Source: Nitzschia sp. pyKryTriq1
Lineage: Eukaryota > Bacillariophyta > Bacillariophyceae > Bacillariales > Bacillariaceae
Assembly: GCA_956465555.1 (NCBI GenBank)
Contig: OY101122.1
Coordinates: 1,871,001 to 1,935,000, forward strand
Reading direction: 5' to 3'
Length of the DNA: 64,000 nucleotides
The notes below the pieces were generated by a model. The model saw only the letters and a program-made list of their open reading frames with translations. It was not told where the DNA came from and did not search any database. The position numbers and the translations under genes are program-made. Shown here one piece after another: positions 61,769 through 64,000 of the stretch; position 1 is the stretch's first letter; each line of letters begins with the position of its first letter.

Positions 61769-64000
61769 CTAGTCGAGAGCTCCATGAGCTGCCCGGCTCT
61801 TTTCGACCATGGCCTTGAAGTGGCCGTTCTCTTTGGACATGAGATTGTTAGGCGTATCCAGTTCTGCTATTCTACCGTCGTCCAGCACGAGGATTCGGTC
61901 GCTGTCCATGATGGTGTTGAGCCTATGTGCGATAGTCAGGACAGTAGCATCGTGGAAGTTATCTCGAATCATTTCCTGGATTGCCGCGTCAGTCTCGTTA
62001 TCGATACTCGCAGTGGCTTCGTCCATGACAAGAATCTTGGGTTGCCGCAAAAGGGAGCGAGCGATGCACAAGAGTTGTCGTTGTCCTTGAGAAAAGTTTT
62101 CACCTCCTTCGGCGACCTCTTCGTCCAGTCCTTTCTGTAGGCCGGCGATTAGCTCTCCGAGCCGAACCTTCTTGAGAACATCCCACAGCTCTTCGTCGCT
62201 TTTGGTGTTGAACGGGTCCAGATTGTATCGGACTGTATTAGAAAACATCACGGGATCCTGTGGGATAATGGACAAGTTCAGGCGAAGGGCCGCAGTTCCA
62301 ATCTCCTTCGTGTTGATTCCGTCGATGACGATTTTCCCGTCATCATCGACCAGCTCAGAAATACGAAAGAGGGCAATCATCAACGAGCTTTTGCCGGAAC
62401 CTGTTCTGCCACAAACACCAATCTTTTCGCCGGCTTTTACCTTGAAAGAAAGATCCTTGAGGACGAGAGGGCCATCACGGTAACGCATGGATGCATGGGA
62501 GAGCTCAATCTCGCCCTTGGTAGGCCAAGATCCGGGCTCGGGGTCTTTCCCGGGAATACTACTGGGAGCTTCAGGTTCAATATTGTCTGTGTAGTACAAA
62601 ATTCTCTCCACCGAACTCATATCGGCCTCCATTCGAGCAATCATTTGTACCCCAAACTTGAGATAGCTCGTCATTTCAATCGAGAAAGAAAGAGCTAGTC
62701 CCAACCAGCCTGCAGGGATGAAACCGGATGATAGCGTTCCGAGAGCAACGGCACCGACAAAGGCCGCGACCATGCCTCCCATGATATCCAGACGCAGAGA
62801 CAACCAATAGTTTGCAAGCTGAACCAAAATGTAAGACGCATTCATATTGTCAAAGGACTGCATGCACTTTTCAAAGAATCCATTCTGTACACCGTAGGCT
62901 CGGATTGTGGAAGTCCCCGAGAGAGTCTGAGAAAAGTCAGCGAAAATGGGGGAATTTGCCACGCTTGTGACACGCTGAAGCTCGGTGGATGTCTTGCGGA
63001 ACCACTTCTGGACAATATAGTACATGTAGCCGAGAGGAATCAGGGGCACGATGAATGTACCTTTGGTAGATACAATGATGGCTCCGATCGCTCCAAGCAC
63101 GTTGGAAGTCGTCGAGATACCCTGAGAAATTGTTTGAGTCAGTTCCAAATCGACCTTGTCCATGTCCGCAGCAAATCGATTGAGCACACGGCCAATCGGA
63201 GTCACATCGAAGAACGCGACAGGCGCACGGAGAATTGCAGCAGCAATTCCATCGTGAATCTTCTTGGATGCATGAAGACGGTGCTTGGCCAGGAAAATAC
63301 CCCGGAAACCTAGCCCGACAACCCCCATGACCCCAAAGAGACCATATACACCAGCAAATCGCGCAGTTTCCTTATCCGAAAAGGGTTCACCACTCATAGA
63401 AGCCGCGGACATTTCCTCCGCCCACTTGGCCAACCAAAAGGTGGCTGCAATTTCAAACGAACGACCTGCGCCTTGAATGAAGAGACACGTCACGGCCAAA
63501 AGGATACCACCGGCTTTGGCGTATCGGTAATACGCGTCACCAGCAACCTCTCCTTTTTCACGTTCTTCTTCCTTGACAAGAGTCGCACCTGCTTTCTTCA
63601 TGTCAGCCTTTTCTTGGTCCGTCGATTCGGGGTTATCTGGTTCCTCAGCTAGAGCAACAGCCTCGTCCTTCTTGTCAGACTTGCCTTCACCATTCTCTGC
63701 TTCAAGAGCTTTGTCTTCCTTGATTTTCGAAACGTCCACGGCACCGGCAAAATCAACGCCGCTGCTGATGAGATCTTGATACTTTCCTTGATGCCTGATC
63801 CGCCCATGATCGAAAACAATCACATTATCGCATCGTGCGAGGACGTGTACATGATGAGTCACTAGAATGCGAGTCATTCCCTTGCTAATAGAACCAGTGA
63901 TGGCTTTCGAAAATAGATGCTCTCCAACGTGCGCGTCAACGGCTGACAAGGGATCGTCCATAAGGAGTAGACGAGTCTGTTTGGCGTACATGGCACGCGC
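61769..64000 (-). CDS. ABCC/MRP-type ABC transporter, 5' partial
   Basis: 743 residues of the C-terminal half are present; the frame is open to the window edge (reading [10 protein letters not shown]), so the gene continues beyond it. The first part is the end of NBD1: Walker [18 protein letters not shown] and the H-loop THH. TMD2 of about six spans follows. NBD2 has Walker [10 protein letters not shown] (near 527), the Q-loop IIPQDPVMF, the ABC signature FSQGQRQLL (near 635, a variant of LSGGQ), Walker [13 protein letters not shown] and the H-loop IAHRLNTI. This layout fits the ABCC class, which exports organic anions and conjugates across plasma or vacuolar membranes. The substrate cannot be told from this part. 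A charged linker rich in Lys/Glu separates NBD1 and TMD2. Confidence 0.92.
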   Translation of the reverse strand, partial: ARAMYAKQTRLLLMDDPLSAVDAHVGEHLFSKAITGSISKGMTRILVTHHVHVLARCDNVIVFDHGRIRHQGKYQDLISSGVDFAGAVDVSKIKEDKALEAENGEGKSDKKDEAVALAEEPDNPESTDQEKADMKKAGATLVKEEEREKGEVAGDAYYRYAKAGGILLAVTCLFIQGAGRSFEIAATFWLAKWAEEMSAASMSGEPFSDKETARFAGVYGLFGVMGVVGLGFRGIFLAKHRLHASKKIHDGIAAAILRAPVAFFDVTPIGRVLNRFAADMDKVDLELTQTISQGISTTSNVLGAIGAIIVSTKGTFIVPLIPLGYMYYIVQKWFRKTSTELQRVTSVANSPIFADFSQTLSGTSTIRAYGVQNGFFEKCMQSFDNMNASYILVQLANYWLSLRLDIMGGMVAAFVGAVALGTLSSGFIPAGWLGLALSFSIEMTSYLKFGVQMIARMEADMSSVERILYYTDNIEPEAPSSIPGKDPEPGSWPTKGEIELSHASMRYRDGPLVLKDLSFKVKAGEKIGVCGRTGSGKSSLMIALFRISELVDDDGKIVIDGINTKEIGTAALRLNLSIIPQDPVMFSNTVRYNLDPFNTKSDEELWDVLKKVRLGELIAGLQKGLDEEVAEGGENFSQGQRQLLCIARSLLRQPKILVMDEATASIDNETDAAIQEMIRDNFHDATVLTIAHRLNTIMDSDRILVLDDGRIAELDTPNNLMSKENGHFKAMVEKSRAAHGALD

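Overview
The window looks like nuclear DNA of a diatom, most likely a raphid pennate (inferred from family content and not tested by search). The signs are: genes on both strands with none or few short GT..AG introns (85 to 195 bp); plastid proteins that begin with a signal peptide ending at an A/S-F junction; a gene of the diatom type carrying the DUF6824-like block; bifunctional receptor cyclase/phosphodiesterase and class C GPCR genes; and many secreted or type II membrane proteins with Ser/Thr/Pro-rich linkers.

Layout. 1-8 kb: end of a leucine-rich-repeat protein, dUTPase, a Golgi-type sulfotransferase, an SGNH-like membrane protein convergent with it, and a cellulose-synthase-like GT2. 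8.9-16 kb: three tandem bulb-lectin-like secreted proteins on the minus strand; the last two share a 554-bp block of perfect identity. 16.8-23.4 kb: a fatty-acid desaturase and a five-exon guanylate-type cyclase/phosphodiesterase receptor. 23.5-39 kb: a single-domain and a triple-domain GT92/DUF23-like glycosyltransferase, a TPX2-like spindle protein, V-ATPase subunit G, a plastid protein and a GT61-like enzyme. 39-39.6 kb: a non-autonomous DNA transposon with 77-bp terminal inverted repeats. 39.8-49 kb: a DUF6824-type gene, a thylakoid-lumen protein, a DUF1275/YoaK-like membrane protein and a METTL13-like methyltransferase. 49.6-64 kb: a class C (GABA-B-like) GPCR, a second sulfotransferase, a small unknown protein, a Cys-rich membrane protein, a GNAT acetyltransferase, an unknown conserved-looking protein, and the C-terminal half of an ABCC transporter that runs off the window.

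How the genes fit together. Eight genes (two sulfotransferases, GT2, two GT92-like, GT61, SGNH-like, and possibly the lectins) could build, decorate or bind extracellular glycans. That fits a diatom making a sulfated mucilage or wall polysaccharide, but clustering is not proof of a pathway. The GPCR and the cyclase/phosphodiesterase are plausible sensors. dUTPase and the TPX2-like gene are proliferation genes and each has an E2F-like site upstream.

Intergenic DNA carries clusters of GTACCGGTAC-, GTACCAGTAC- and CTACTAGTAG-like palindromes, plus a few long perfect palindromes. Spliced coordinates were derived by hand from splice signals and reading frame. No tRNA, rRNA or CRISPR array was seen.
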